Below, piece by piece: positions 22,366 through 34,039 of a stretch of DNA of 64,000 nucleotides (position 1 is its first letter; each line of letters begins with the position of its first letter). Where the stretch lies: assembly GCA_948474755.1 (NCBI GenBank), contig CAOLHI010000611.1, positions 372,001 to 436,000 on the forward strand. The letters run 5' to 3'. Position numbers and translations under genes: made by a program. Under the pieces are notes generated by a model that saw nothing but the letters and a program-made list of their open reading frames with translations, had not been told where the DNA came from and searched no databases. Source of the DNA: Ctenosaura bakeri (taxonomy: Eukaryota > Chordata > Lepidosauria > Squamata > Iguanidae).

Positions 22366-22787
22366 GGCCTTTTCCGCACGGGCTTAAGAAACGGTGCAGA
22401 GCGTCCTCCAGAGAGGACGTCTACACCTGAGAGCGGACTGGGTCGGACCTACTTTGTATAGTTCTGCAACTCAGTCTGCTCCTGAACGACCCGAAGTGGT
22501 CATTCAGTGTGCTTTTGAAAGACCGCTTAAAACAGGTCTTTCAAAAGCACGGAGCGCGCCATTCTGTGGTCATGCTCCAGTGCAGATTTGCAGACTCGCA
22601 CCAGTGCGAGCCTGCAGATCTGTCAGGGGCGGACTTTAGGCTGGCAAGCTTCACCGGTTGGTGGAGAGCCTCCACCAACCAGAAGCTGTCATTTTTGTCC
22701 CCAGAGCAGTGCGGCGCGTGGCCACGCACTGCTCCAGACCAGCCTGGACCCACAGGTGGAACACAAAGGTCCCGTGCGGAAAAGGCC
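22366..22787. mobile_element. Class B MITE, 422 bp
   Basis: Ends GGCCTTTTCCGCACGGG and CCCGTGCGGAAAAGGCC form a perfect 17-bp inverted repeat. TAT duplicated at 22363-22365 and 22788-22790. The internal hairpin GTGCTTTTGAAAGACC / GGTCTTTCAAAAGCAC (22509-22550) is perfect over 16 bp. Its interior is reversed relative to the copies at 421, 34305 and 61262. The sharp ends suggest a young copy. Confidence 0.9.
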
Positions 22788-22790
22788 TAT

Positions 22791-23155
22791 GTTGCTTACC
22801 AAGTAATTTTTTGTGGGGGGGGGATTTTGGTTGTTGCTTGATTGGAACAAATTCCAACCCCGGCAAGGATAAAAAGGTGGGTAGTGAGAGCATTAATCTG
22901 ATTTAGACCATCATAATTCATGATAATAATAGTTGATCTCTTTTTTTCCAGTCTTTGATGGCTGTTGACAACAATGAAACAATTTTTCATCCTACAGTTT
23001 GTAGACAGTTTGTATTCCCCACCGCTGCCACAACTGGGCAGCTTTTCTATGAAAGCTGTGCAACATGCCCAGATAACTGCACAGTTTTCTAGAAATCTGA
23101 CTCCTTGGTGTTGGATTCTTTGGATTCCAGAGCATGGGTTATAATATATACACCT
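22791..23155. other. Unassigned intergenic sequence
   Basis: A G run near 22816 and no recognised repeat or gene. Confidence 0.4.
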
Positions 23156-23662
23156 AGGGCTTTATCACACAAGGCAGGAAAATTACAATTACATCAGGAT
23201 AACAGTTTTTTGAACCAGTGTGGTACAGTAGTTTGAATGTTGAACTACAATCCTGGAGATCAGGGTCTGATTCCCTGCTAAGCCATGGAAACCTATTGGG
23301 TGACTTTGGGCTTGTCACACACTCTCAGCCCCCAGAAAACCCTGTGATAGTTTCACCTGGAGTCACCATAGATTGAAAGCTGCTTGAAGACATACACCAC
23401 CACCAGCAGCATCTTTGCCTGGGGATTATCACATGATGTCATTTCTGTTGTTCTCCCAGTGGGACACCATTTGAAAAGTATTTCTTTAATCAACACAAAA
23501 AACCCTGTTAATGATCTCCTTTGTAAAATAAATGCTTTTCATACAATCTTCCACCAGGAGGGCAGCAGAAGAGGAATGAGGAAATATGATAAGTCCCAGC
23601 AAAAAATGCCATTATCCTGCTGTAATTGTCACTTACTTGCCTTGTGTGATAAAGCTTCTGGA
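23156..23662. mobile_element. TIR DNA element interrupted by a SINE
   Basis: Left end GGGCTTTATCACACAAGGCA and right end TTGCCTTGTGTGATAAAGC are inverted repeats. The similarity continues inward (ATTACAATTACATCAGGATAA against TTATCCTGCTGTAATTGT) for nearly 50 bases. A Sauria SINE at 23211-23407 lies just inside the left end. The remaining interior has no transposase. An hAT relationship is possible but no 8-bp duplication is visible. Confidence 0.7.
23211..23407 (+). mobile_element. Sauria-type SINE inside a DNA element
   Basis: Head TGAACCAGTGTGGTACAGTAG, CCCTGCTAAGCCATGGAAAC, CACACACTCTCAGCCCCCAG, a shortened centre, and tail GAAAGCTGCTTGAAGACATA. The usual CAAATCTTGCCAAGAAAA block is partly deleted. 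Confidence 0.82.
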
Positions 23663-25278
23663 CAGTATTTGGCTGCAGTTCTTCAGCCAGAACATCATTC
23701 TTCTAAATCTCCAGGAATTACATTTGAATACCCTAGAAATTTTCAAAGAAGACATTTCTCCTCTTTGCTGAGAACCACAACCTCATCCTATCTGTCCCAT
23801 GGGTGCATGCTTTGGCAGGGAAAAGTGCCATTGTACAAGGAGGTACGGAATACCTTCTTGCGTGATGATCTTAAAAGCATGTATGTCTGGAAAATGGCTT
23901 GTTCCATCTGTGTATGATACCAGCAGGACTCCAGCCTTTATGTGTTTGAGCTTTTTTCAGTGAAGGGCAGCCTTTGCCCCAATCTTTCCTCAATAATTTT
24001 TTTTCTCTGCATGTTTGCAGTCTCTGTTGTCAGATTTCAGGATCATTCATTTTCTGATTACCATCAATGTACTGCCAAGATGTGACAGTTCTTTCTCCAT
24101 GTTTCCAAGAAAAAAGGACCAAAAGAAGAGGAGCTACCAGATACCACCTCCCACTGCATTTGAACTCTCTCTATTTTGCTGTTATAAAAGTAGGTCTTCT
24201 CCTCACAAGGCACTGTGTTGCTAGGGAATATACATAGCCTTTGTTGTTGTTGTTGTTTCCTCCTGAAAATGAGTTGTTCAGACTTATCTTTTCCCCCAGC
24301 AAACAGCATTTATTGCAAATTCTTTGAAAGCTTTGTACTTATTTGTACTTGAGACAGAACTACGGAGGCAGCAGAGACAATTGTGGGAAGCAGTCCAGTT
24401 CTCCAAACAAACCTCCTTTCTTGTTCCCTTCGTTTAATTTGGTAATTTTAACACACTCTTTGCACATTTCAGGGTGAGCTATATGCTAATTGGAAGCTCA
24501 TAGTGAAACATTTGTCTTCTTATTTCAAATTAATAACTTCCTAAACTCCGCACTGCTTGGATTCCTCTCTGTTAGTCCATTTTCTCTCTAAATGTGGACC
24601 TCCCAGAGCAACTGGCAAACTGGAATGTACTTGTCCTCCGAGCTTGGAAATGTTTATGTTTGGGAATAAAATTCCCAAGATCTCTAGCCACTATGGCCAT
24701 TGGTGGGAGCTGTAGTTCAGAAAAGAAAGTTTTCCCAGTTCTGCTGGCCCATCTTCTGTAGTGTGATTCTTTAAACAAGGAATGTGGACAAAAATATTGC
24801 AATGGCTCAATCAATCAACTATGTTCTCCTCTTTTAGTCCATCCCCCTACTCCCACCATTCCCCCTTCTTCCTCAGAACAATCTGTTAATCTTTCATGGT
24901 CACTGAGAATGTTCAGTCCTGATTAATCTATTTTAAGGATGAATTCACTAATGATATAGACATATATTCTTGATCAGTGACTTAGTGAAGTATACACAAC
25001 TAAGTAGAATGTCTCAGTTTGATTCTCCTGCATTCTGCCTTAGCAGGCATCAGCTGCTGGAAGCAACAGGGTTCTGTTCTCCTGTTCATTGAGATGGAGC
25101 AGACTGATGTTTCCACCACTTCCCATGAGCAATCTACAGTGCAACCATCAGAATCAGGATTCCTGTTGCTACTCCTCCTAGTACCAGAATCCATACCAAT
25201 GGGAGGAGAGTGGAAATATCAATCTGCTGCTTCCTGATTGACAGAAGACCAGCCGCCTGTTGCTCAGAGCCTAAATTC
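23663..25278. other. Unassigned intergenic sequence
   Basis: A (TTG)5 tract lies at about 24241-24257. ACTATGGCCATTGGTGGGAG and GCTGTAGTTCAGAAAAGAAA at 24690-24730 look like half of a fold-back MITE. The 177-codon frame at 23384-23917 begins in the SINE tail and crosses the DNA-element end, so it is not a gene. Confidence 0.4.
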
Positions 25279-25383
25279 TATTATTAGTCTTCACTGAAGT
25301 AAACCCATTAAATCAATGAGATTTACCTATGTGTTGACTCACCATTCAATAATTTATTGAATGGGTCTATTCTAATTGGGGCT
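25279..25383. mobile_element. Small fold-back repeat (family E)
   Basis: TTCACTGAAGTAAACCCATTA on the left against AATGGGTCTATTCTAATTGG on the right, with CAATAATTTATTG in the turn. Confidence 0.55.
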
Positions 25384-25430
25384 ATGGGTGCAATCCCATG
25401 TTGCTCAGAGCAGCATAATACAGTTGGTCC

Positions 25431-25615
25431 TCAACGTTTGGTGGTTTCTCTTTCACAGATTTGATGATTCATGGATTTGATTAAGATGTTTTCTCTAGGA
25501 ATCTCTAGGTTCTCCGCCACAATTCTATGGTCAGCTTCTACTGGAAGTTGACCAAAGAATTGTGCTGAAGGACGTAGAGATTCCTAGAGCAGTGTTCTCT
25601 CAGGTTAAAAAAAAT
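25431..25615. mobile_element. pogo-like MITE, partial
   Basis: It begins CAGTTGGTCCTCAACGTTTG and continues CACAGATTTGATGATTCATG, as do the elements at 44615 and 48083. An internal inverted pair GGAATCTCTAGGTTCTCC / GGACGTAGAGATTCC is visible. The right end is lost near a CR1 junction. Confidence 0.5.
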
Positions 25616-25621
25616 AGCATT

Positions 25622-25945
25622 CATGATAGCTACGTTTAAATATTTGAAAGGATGTCATATTCAAGATGGAGCAAGCTTTTTTTCTGCTGCTCCAGAGACT
25701 TGGACAGTATGGAGCAATGGATTCAAACTACTGGAAAAGAGATGCCATCTAAATGTTAGGAATAAATTCCTGATGATAACAGCAGTTTGACAGTGGACTA
25801 TACCACAGCCTGAGAGTGTGGTAGAGTCCCTCTTTTGGAGAGGTTGGATGGCCATCTATCAGGAAAACTTTGATGGTTATTCCTGCATGGCAGGGGGTTG
25901 GACTCAATGGCCCTTGTGGTCTTTTCCAATTCTATGATTTGATGA
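25622..25945 (+). mobile_element. CR1 LINE 3' end
   Basis: CATGATAGCTACGTTTAAAT, AAAGGATGTCATATTCAAG and TTGGACTCAATGGCCCTTGTG in CR1 order, ending TCTATGATTTGATG. The coding part is too mutated to stay open. Confidence 0.85.
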
Positions 25946-26771
25946 CTTATTGGAATCTGCTGCTAAATGGCAAGTCAACACTTCTATAAATTGCATTGCT
26001 TTCAGGGATTTAATCTAGTCAGGACTAGAGTCCAACAACTGGATTTTGGCCTGCGTCTTTACTCTAAACAAACTACTGTGTCCATCAGTATTTCCTTCCA
26101 TGTCCATCAACATCTTCATCTAGTAGCAACTCTGGAGGGAAGATCCTGTACCATTTTGCTAAATGCAAGACACCAATACCTAGTGAGGAAAAGCACCAGA
26201 ATTCTCAGAAATATTATTGGAGTGTTGGATGCAAAAGGAGGCTATCTAAAGCAGGACAGTGTTTTCATTTTATACCATCGTCCATAATGGGAAATAACCT
26301 TGCATCTCAATTTAGAGCTTTCCGATAATGAACAGATGCTGCAGGTCAAGAAGGGTGAGATGAATTACCAAGCTCAGTTTCCTCTTGCTCACTTGCTCTC
26401 TCGGATCATCATTATTTCTTTTTGGAGAGACACTATGCCTGCAACTTGTTAATTTGCATCTCTACAATAGCTTTTCTCTCAGTCATCTACAACAGTGAAT
26501 AATCCCTTGAGGGTTAAAACAATGGATTTAGCCATGGAGGGAGGGAAGGGAAAAAGACAGAGCTCACAGCTTTGAGAAACAGTTAAACCTCATAAGAAAG
26601 GAAAGTTGAAGAAATAATCATAATTTATGTAACAGAGGGAGAAAAATGATGCAGGGCAACACAATTCATAAATCAGAGGGTGGTTGGATCAATGATTTAA
26701 AATTGGCTGAGCTCCAGATTTGCCTCTAAATTCTTACTCAGTGAGTCAAATAAAATGGGTGACTAATTAGG
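25946..26771. other. Unassigned intergenic sequence
   Basis: The frame 25967-26287 (106 codons) has no recognisable motif. I see no repeat family. Confidence 0.4.
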
Positions 26772-27850
26772 AATCACAGAATCATAGAATTATAGAGTTG
26801 GAAGAGACCCCAGGGGCCATTGAGTCCAACCCCCTGCTATGCAGGAACACACATCAAAGTATTCCCAACAGATGGCCATCCAGCCTCTGCATAAAAATCT
26901 TCAAAGAAGGAGATGCGACCATACTCCAAGGCAGCATATTCCATTGCCAGATAGCTCTGATGGTTAGGAAGTTCTTCCTGAGGTTCAGGTGGAATCTCCT
27001 TTCCTGCAGCTTGAATCCATTGCTCCTTGTCCTAGTCTCTGGAGCAGCAGAGAACAAGCCTGCTCCCTCCTCAATATGACATCCCTTCAAATATTTAAAC
27101 ATGGCTATCATGTCCCATCTTAACCTTCTCTTCTGCAGACTGAACATACCCAGCTCCCTAAGCCGTTCTTCATAGGGCATGGCTTTCAGACCCTTCACCA
27201 TTTTGGTCGCCCTCCTCTGGACATGTTCCAGCTTGTCAATATCCTTCTTGAATTGAGGTGCCCAGAACTGGACACAGTATTCCAAATGAGGCCTAACCAA
27301 TGCAGAATAAAGTGGTACCATTACCTCTCTCGATCTAGACACCATACTCCTATTGATGCAACCAAGAATCATGTTGGCTTTCTTGGCTGCTGCATCACAC
27401 TGCAGACTTACGTTCAATTTATGGTCCCTTTCACACATACTGCTATCCAGCCATGTGTCCCCCATCCTATATTTGTGCATTCCATTTTTTTCTGCCTAAG
27501 TTTAGGACCTTACATTTCTCTCTGTTGAAATTCATTTTGTTAGCTATGGCCCAGCTCTCCAATCTGTCAAGGTCATTTTGAAATTTGATCCTGTTCTCTG
27601 GGGTATGAGCAACCTTTCCCAATTTGGTATCATCTGCAAATTTGATCAGCATGCCCTCCGCTCCTTCATCCAAGTCATCGATGAAGATGTTGAATAGCCC
27701 TGGGCTATTCTGTAGCACCCCACTAGTCACTTCTCTCCAGGATGAAAAGCAGCCATTGGTGATCACCCTTTGGGTTCGGTCGGTCAACCAAGCAAATACT
27801 GAAGCAAATACTGAGTTCTGAAGCAGGGAAGCCGTTTGTCTTATCATACT
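26772..27850 (-). mobile_element. CR1 LINE, longest copy, reverse orientation
   Basis: The complement of the CR1 3' repeat at 26772 is followed on the minus strand by two long open pieces. 26854-27480 has [20 protein letters not shown] and the ORF2 C-terminus. 27467-27847 has [30 protein letters not shown] and the catalytic [10 protein letters not shown] deletion has turned the conserved VPQGSVLGP segment into VLQNSPG. A frameshift near 27470 separates the pieces. Non-functional. Confidence 0.93.
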
Positions 27851-28856
27851 TGTGAAACTGCTTATTTCACTATGTATTAACTAGCTAGCTAGTTGGCTAG
27901 CTATCCTCCCACTGGACACATTTATACCATAAATGCACAATACATTAATTTTAGTATCAGATGAAACATGAGGAAAGCTTATTGATTTAGATATGGTGGT
28001 CCTGTTTTTAACCTCTACTTGTAACAAAGGGCTTTTGCGAAAGAGCTGGGAAACTATTGACATCTTCGGATGATCTCTGATTGGCTGGGATCACATGCAC
28101 GACCCTAGTAGAACCATTGCCCTCACTATGATTTCATCTACCTTTATTGATCGGAGCACCTGGCTAAATCGGATTGGGTTCATTTCACTGTGATATCATC
28201 ACAAATGGTATTTGATCCCTGACTGGCTAGAGTCATTCAAGAAGAAATTAAAGACAGCACAAAAGACCATATGCACACAAGCAAAAGAAGATAATAGCAG
28301 AGAAACATGGATAGAGAGAAGTTCTGAACAGTCATGGGATGATAGGATTAAAGATATGGGGACTGCCCCCACCATGAAAAATCATGCCTAAGGACATTCA
28401 GCTCAGCATGAGATTATGGTTGAGATCCCAAATCAAGAAACAGGGTGTCAAGTTCTGCCAAGAAAGACCTGAATCCCATCTCTTCTCTCACTCACCAAAA
28501 AAAGGATACTTTTTACATACTGTCTTCACCCCCAGAAAATAATCATTTACTGGGGTAGTGATGATATTGATGAAATGTCCAGGGTTTTGCCTATAGGTGG
28601 GTGCAGATAATTAGATCACACTCCAGGGCCTCTGGAGGACTACTGGAAGATCTTGGAGCATGTGTCCAGCAGCAGCCAAACAGGTAGACACTTTCTCACT
28701 ATTCCTTCCATCCCCCTCTCCACTTCCCAGCAAATGGTTGTGTGCGTATGGGTGTGCGCTGTGTAACAGGTAGGGTTTTTGAAGGGTTTTTGCCCCTGAA
28801 CAAGGGTGCAAGTGAATTCCTTCCTCTACAATGACCAAAGACATACACCAGCCCTG
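27851..28856. other. Unassigned intergenic sequence
   Basis: A short TTAACTAGCTAGCTAG segment lies near 27880. There is no recognised repeat or gene. Confidence 0.4.
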
Positions 28857-29042
28857 CTGTGGTTGTGTGCCTTCAAGTCATTTTGAACTTGCGGTGACCC
28901 TAAGGTGAACCTATCTTGGGGTTTCTGAGTATGTGTAATGTGCCCAAGGTCACCCAATAGGTTTCCATGGCAGAGCCAGGTATTGAACTCTGGTCTCCAG
29001 GGTCATAGTCCAGCATTCAAACCACTATGCCATGCTGATTCT
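28857..29042 (-). mobile_element. Sauria-type SINE, reverse orientation
   Basis: GGTTGTGTGCCTTCAAGTCA (tail complement), TGTGCCCAAGGTCACCCAAT and CCATGGCAGAGCCAGG (centre and head complement), ending TTCAAACCACTATGCCATGC. The middle block is deleted. Confidence 0.82.
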
Positions 29043-29095
29043 CTATTTTCCCATAAAAGGAACTGGTTTTCTAAGCCTCCACACTGAGGGTTGAC

Positions 29096-29213
29096 ACACT
29101 AGTGTTCTCCAGATGCTTTATATTACAATACCCACAGGTTGTTCCCAGCTTAGTTAATGGGGAGAGGTTTATGAGTTGTAGTCCTAAACATCCGAAGGCC
29201 ATGTGGTTGCCAA
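29096..29213. mobile_element. hAT-like fold-back MITE
   Basis: GTTCTCCAGATGCTTTATAT on the left, ATGAGTTGTAGTCCTAAACA and TCCGAAGGCCATGTGG on the right, an imperfect inverted pair around CCCAGCTTAGTTAATGGGGA. Confidence 0.5.
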
Positions 29214-30225
29214 TCTCATCTGTAAACATGTGAGACATCCTGTGAACCCTTCAAGCATTGCCCTGTGTTTGGGGAGATAGCTTGGGTCCACATCATCTAC
29301 TAAACCACTACACCCCACTGGTTCTCACACCAGCACTACATTAGCATAGGTAACCAACAAGATGCCAGAAGGAAGATTTTTACTATTTTCCTTTGTGTGT
29401 CCTGTCTTTCAAGATCAAGAAAATACAGATCAGTATATCCAACTTCCTTGCATCACACTAGCATAGCATTGTGCCAAACTGGCATCGGTGTTCACATTCC
29501 ATTTTTTTTAAAACTCTAGCTGAAAAAGAGAAAAGGAGAGCGAGAGAGTGTGAGAGAAAAATATTATAGGTTATCCAGTACTGTCCTTGGTTTAATGGAT
29601 GTGTGTTAAAACTGGAAGAGGAAAAGGGTAGAGTCTACTGCTTCGTCCTGATGCTGGACAACTGGCACCTCATTTATCAATGGGTTCATCACCAAGGCAT
29701 AATTCTCCTGCTATGAAATATGCAGATGAAATGGGTTGTCTCTAGTCAGCATTCCATTGCCCCAGGCTGCCTAGGGGTGCAATCATTCACGTTAACAATG
29801 TTCTTGCTGCTCAAGATGCTCTGGCCTCTTCCAGAAGCCCATCACTCTTGTCTCCTCCAATGAACTCTGCTTCCCCACGAGGGAGTCTTGTCTAATCAGG
29901 GTGATACTGATGAGATGGAGCTTAACTAAATATTTGCCTAATTGCCGGAGTAACTTACATAGTCAGTGGAATTCAGAGTCCGTGGAGTCCAGAGTCAGCA
30001 GAATGCTCTCTCCCCACTTCAGATTCTGCAACTGGAATTAAAAAAGGTGGCATAGGAACATAAAAAAAGGGTCAGATCTAGTCCAGTTCCTGTAGCACTC
30101 AAACAGATTCTGCAGTGGTAGTGAGCAGGGGTATAGCTATGGGAGACAAGGGGCAAAATGAGAGCCTTGTTCCCTAAATACAAATTCTGTCCTCTTGTGC
30201 AATATACCTTCAGTCCTCAAATTCC
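29214..30225. other. Unassigned intergenic sequence
   Basis: A purine tract (GAAAAGGAGAGCGAGAGAG) lies near 29528. There is no gene or repeat family. Confidence 0.4.
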
Positions 30226-30228
30226 TAG

Positions 30229-30430
30229 GCTGTTTCCACACTATGCTGTTACAGTGCTATTATTCCACTTTCAACATCCTATGGAATCCTGGAGTTTGCA
30301 TTTTAGGGAGGGGCCTTTAGAATTCTCAGCCAGAGAGCGCTTTGGCCTCAAGAAACTACAAATCCCAGAATTCCATGGGATGCTGAAAGTGGAATAATAG
30401 CACTATAACAGTATAGTGTAGAAATGACCT
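30229..30430. mobile_element. Class A MITE, 202 bp
   Basis: Ends GCTGTTTCCACACTATGCTG and TAGTGTAGAAATGACCT; TAG duplicated at 30226-30228 and 30431-30433. Confidence 0.9.
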
Positions 30431-30433
30431 TAG

Positions 30434-31610
30434 TCTGCAGGGAACAATATGTCACCATGATTTCTAAGAAGCCACAGAGCTGGAATCCTTTTAAAATGAT
30501 ACCAAATGAACCCTTTTTCTTTAGAAAATCTTCCTGAAGCTCCTCCTTTCTTCTGTTTCTGATTCCAATTTACGTTTCTTATATTCCACGAGATAACACA
30601 CCAAACTGGCCCGGAGAATTTTTATGTCACCCTGCAATGAAAAGTGGCACGGTTTATGAAGTTAAGCCTAATGCCTTCCAGCCTGGAGAAGGTATGTATG
30701 AAAATAGGATAATGAAAGTGGCGCTAGGCTTATCCATTTCAGAACATCTCGCCGCTATGACTTGCTGGGAGCCATTCTTGGATGGCTTGGCTTACAATTA
30801 ATTTGGGGGAGTTTATTGAGAAATAATGGACCAGAACTGCATTAGTTACAGTTGTAGCAAGAGCTAGCTATAGGGGATGAACAAGATGTTAAATCCCATC
30901 GCAAAACATCCCTCTGTCTACATAACCCAAAGCTGGAGCCAGACTGAAGATTTCCTAATTGTGATTTTCACTTTGCATTTAGCACAGAGCTTTCCAAACT
31001 GTGTGTCACAATATGTTAGTGTGTCGGCTGCAGTATGTAGGTGTGTCATTGCTGCTGCCACCCTGGGCCACGAAAGACCCCAGCAAGGGTGGTGGCAGGC
31101 CCACTCCACCCTAGATACACCTCTGGGTACTACACAGGCATAATCAGGTTGAAAGAGTGGAAATGAATGTGAAAAGGTGTGGCTCCTCCACCAAAAGCCA
31201 CCTATCTGTAGTTGTGTGCCACGCGGAATTGTTCTCTCACTTTATCACTGCAGGAATGAAGTGCGAGTGCTGCTATTTTCATGTTTAGTTACTTAAATTG
31301 CAGTTGAATTACCCCTAAAAGGGATAAGTTTCTAATTAAGAATTTCATTACTTGTAATTTCATTATTGCAATTTATGTTTGTGTCTGTATCTCTTAGAAG
31401 GGGTTGAGGCACTGCTGGGACCATGGCAGGATGTCGGTGGGAATCAGGAATCTTCAAAAATGGCCATAGAATTACCTACAGGCCAAGTAGAGAAAATTTC
31501 CATGGTCTACCACCACTTTTACTTGTATGGAAAACTACAGATGAACTAATGTCAGATTATGGTATGTGGGCTATGGAGAGGGTTTTAATCAATGGTAATT
31601 TATTACTGAC
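30434..31610. other. Mostly unassigned; possible conserved stretch and an unnamed repeat
   Basis: 30560-30800 is non-repetitive with balanced composition. 30985-31225 (TTTCCAAACTGTGTGTCACA ... GTGTGTCGGCTGCAGTATG ... GTGTGCCACGCGGAATTGTT) resembles a dispersed reptile repeat with an insertion, family not named. No gene. Confidence 0.35.
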
Positions 31611-31613
31611 GTA

Positions 31614-31787
31614 GGCCATTTCCGCACTAACCTGTTATAGCGCAATGATTCCACTTTCACATCCTCTGGAATCCTGGGGTTTGCAGTTTCGGGAGGGGCT
31701 GCCCCTCCCAAAACTGCAAACCCCAGGATTCCAGAGGATGTTGAAAGTGGAATCATTGCGCTATAACAGGCTAGTGCGGAAATGGCC
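31614..31787. mobile_element. Class A-short near-perfect fold-back MITE, 174 bp
   Basis: GGCCATTTCCGCACTAACCT pairs with AGGCTAGTGCGGAAATGGCC, and pairing runs on to the centre, GGGAGGGGCTGCCCCTCCC, leaving almost no loop. Flanks GTA and ATA differ at one base. Confidence 0.92.
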
Positions 31788-32668
31788 ATAGAGATGCAGA
31801 GCCCCAGCTCCCCTTAGTACCAAATTTACCAAATATCAAATTTAAGGTTTCTAGAGCTTGCAGCTATGGCGCACACACAGAGAGATGCAAACACATTTTC
31901 TTTTATTATTATAGATGGAGATGATTTTTCTGCAAAGCAACAATATACACAAAATGAGATAAGAAACGGTGGCTCCATCTTACTTAAAAACCTGGCAACC
32001 TGTGGAAAGGTTTTTGAGCATCATTTAAGCTAAAGCAGAGGGTGCTCGGTGGGGGTGGGCAGATTCATTAACAAATGCAGGCTTGAAATAAATAAATAAG
32101 CGACCCATTTAATTAATCTGCGGCATTACTTGGCAAGGCCAGTACTTGTCTGCCAAAGGAAGGTCAGAATTATGTAGCTTAACAAGAATCCACATTAGGC
32201 GAGGATGGAGAATAATCAGACATCTGTGCTTAGGCAGAAACGCTGCTGATATTGAAGCTGGCTGGGTGCCATTTCTTTCCCTCTGGACTTGCCCTGTTTT
32301 GACAGGCTTCTCTACTTCTCATTTCCTTTCCTCTTGCCTGTACTGAATAGAAATACAGAGCTTGTGAATAACTAGTTTCAGGTAACAAGTTGCATGTGAG
32401 GAACTTGTTTCCCCAATAACAGAGGAATAATGAATGATGTTACATTAGAACTGGAAGTGGACAAGAAATACCTCCAGTCATTTTGTGGAACAGTTGTATG
32501 CTTCCCCTTCCCCTATCTTTATAATTACAATAATTGGCTTCATTAAATGTTGGAGGAGGAATACCACATAGTTCAAGTGCTGGCTTGTGCTGCTGCCTGG
32601 ATATTGTTGTGGGAGTTGAAATGGCAAGAAACTGGGTGAGTTGAGAACAAGAGCAGCACATACCACCA
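31788..32668. other. Unassigned intergenic sequence
   Basis: 32090-32300 is non-repetitive. Nothing is identifiable as an exon. Confidence 0.35.
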
Positions 32669-32917
32669 GGAGCCCTGGTGGCACAGTGGTTAAATGCCAG
32701 TACTGCAAGCCACAAACCACAAGGTTGTGAGTTCGATCCTGCCGGGCTCCAAGGTTGACTCAGCCTTCCATCCTTTTGCAGGTCGGTAAAATGAGTACCC
32801 AGCTTGTTGGGGGCATGTATAGAAATGTTTCGAAATACATGCTATTTGTAAGTTGTTCGCCGCCTTGATCCATATGGAGAGGCGGGATACAAATAAATAA
32901 ATAAAATAAAAAAAATT
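32669..32917 (+). mobile_element. tRNA-derived SINE
   Basis: Box A-like GTGGCACAGTGGTTAAATGC at 32678 and box B GGTTGTGAGTTCGATCC at 32723-32739 form a pol III promoter. A body with CGGTAAAATGAGTACCCAGC and TTGTTCGCCGCCTTGATCC follows, ending in an (AAATA)n tail. It is a SINE, not a tRNA gene: the anticodon arm is not preserved and the body continues for over 150 bases. Confidence 0.85.
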
Positions 32918-33436
32918 CTTTTTTTCCTGCTTCTCTCTTGGTGGGGAACTACTGTTCTGTCCAGAAAGCCAGCCATGGTTCACCATCCTCCAAAAGAGTC
33001 TATCGTAGCAGCCACATACAAGGTTTACAAAAGCTAATCAGTCAGTTACCATTTTTTTTTTTTATTTCAGCAGCCCAAGTCAGTAATAAATTCAGAGTGT
33101 CAGTTCAAGGGAGTATCCAGCAATATAGTCGGCACACAAAGTGAGGGTCAAGGTTTTCCGAGAACATGAGCCAAGGATGCAAAACAAGAACACGTTGCTT
33201 CCACCAGAAATACCAGTTGTCAGCAGTGGACTTCTCCCCATCTCATCCATTGTATTTGTTAGCCAGCTGTTTGCCTAATTGATGCATCTTCTCTATAAAT
33301 GCTCTGAATCTTATGGGCTCTTGCTTTCTCACCTATGCTGGGCTGCAGTAAGTATTATCCTGCTCACATCTGTGTGTTGAGACTGTTGGGGAGAATCCTT
33401 TCTGCATTTGCACCTGAGTCCTGGGACTGGAGCATG
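32918..33436. other. Unassigned intergenic sequence
   Basis: A T run at about 33050-33064 is the only simple feature. Confidence 0.4.
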
Positions 33437-33690
33437 GCAACTACAATAAAGTAGATATATAACATCAGTTAAAGCAGCATATAAACCAATACATTATTTT
33501 AAAAAAATACACACTTTAAATTTCATAATTTAAAAATCATTTGGATAGGCCGGCCAGAAGAGACTGATCTTTACTGCTGTTTTAAACTCAGAAAATATAT
33601 CCAGCTGACAAATCTCCTCTGGCAGGTCATTCTACCATCTGGGGCTGGCTGAAGAAAATGCTGAACAATTTGGAAATGTATTTTTCAGTT
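33437..33690 (-). mobile_element. L2-like LINE 3' fragment, reverse orientation
   Basis: GACAAATCTCCTCTGGCAGG and TCATTCTACCATCTGGGGCT are the complement of the conserved C-terminal codons of L2 ORF2 (the LWNxLP region). The AT-rich 3' UTR precedes them in plus-strand order. Confidence 0.6.
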
Positions 33691-33930
33691 CTAGGTCCTA
33701 AATACCTTCAAGGCACCAGATCCTGTCTGATCTTGGAAGCTAAGCAGGATTAGTTCTTGTTAGTGCTGGGATGGGAGACTGCCAATGAATACCAGGCACT
33801 GTAGTCTATATTTCAGAGGAAAGAACTGGCAAAACTACTCTGAGTATTCGTTGCCTGAGAAAACCCTATGAAATTCATGGGGTCATCTTAAGTCGACAGG
33901 CAACTTGAACGTGCAAACACACACATGTTT
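33691..33930 (+). mobile_element. 5S rRNA-derived SINE
   Basis: 33701-33810 follows 5S rRNA closely: CTGTCTGATCTTGGAAGCTA, AGCAGGAT (box A region), GGGATGGGAGACTGCC (intermediate element and box C) and AATACCAGGCACTGTAG. The tail GAGAAAACCCTATGAAATTC and AAGTCGACAGGCAACTTGAA is like the Sauria/Bov-B tail. The 5' end of 5S is degraded, so it is a SINE3-type retroposon, not an rRNA gene. Confidence 0.9.
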
Positions 33931-34039
33931 TACAGCTCAGACTAGGGTTGCCAAGTCAGGACTACACTGGGCCGCGGAATTTCAGGGATAAAACCTGAGA
34001 CTTAAGGACTTGTGATGCCACAGCGGGCAGACCCTGAGG

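Noticed and set aside
23384..23917. 177-codon open frame, one of the longest not explained by a LINE
   Set aside because: It starts in a SINE tail, crosses the right terminus of a DNA transposon and shows no domain or splice signal.
26854..27847. Reverse-transcriptase-like frames that could be read as a gene
   Set aside because: They are a frameshifted, internally deleted CR1 copy with the CR1 3' repeat, not a domesticated gene.
32669..32760. tRNA gene
   Set aside because: Only boxes A and B are recognisable; the sequence continues as a SINE body with an A-rich tail.
33701..33810. 5S rRNA gene
   Set aside because: The 5' part is degraded and a SINE tail follows without a T-run terminator at the 5S end.
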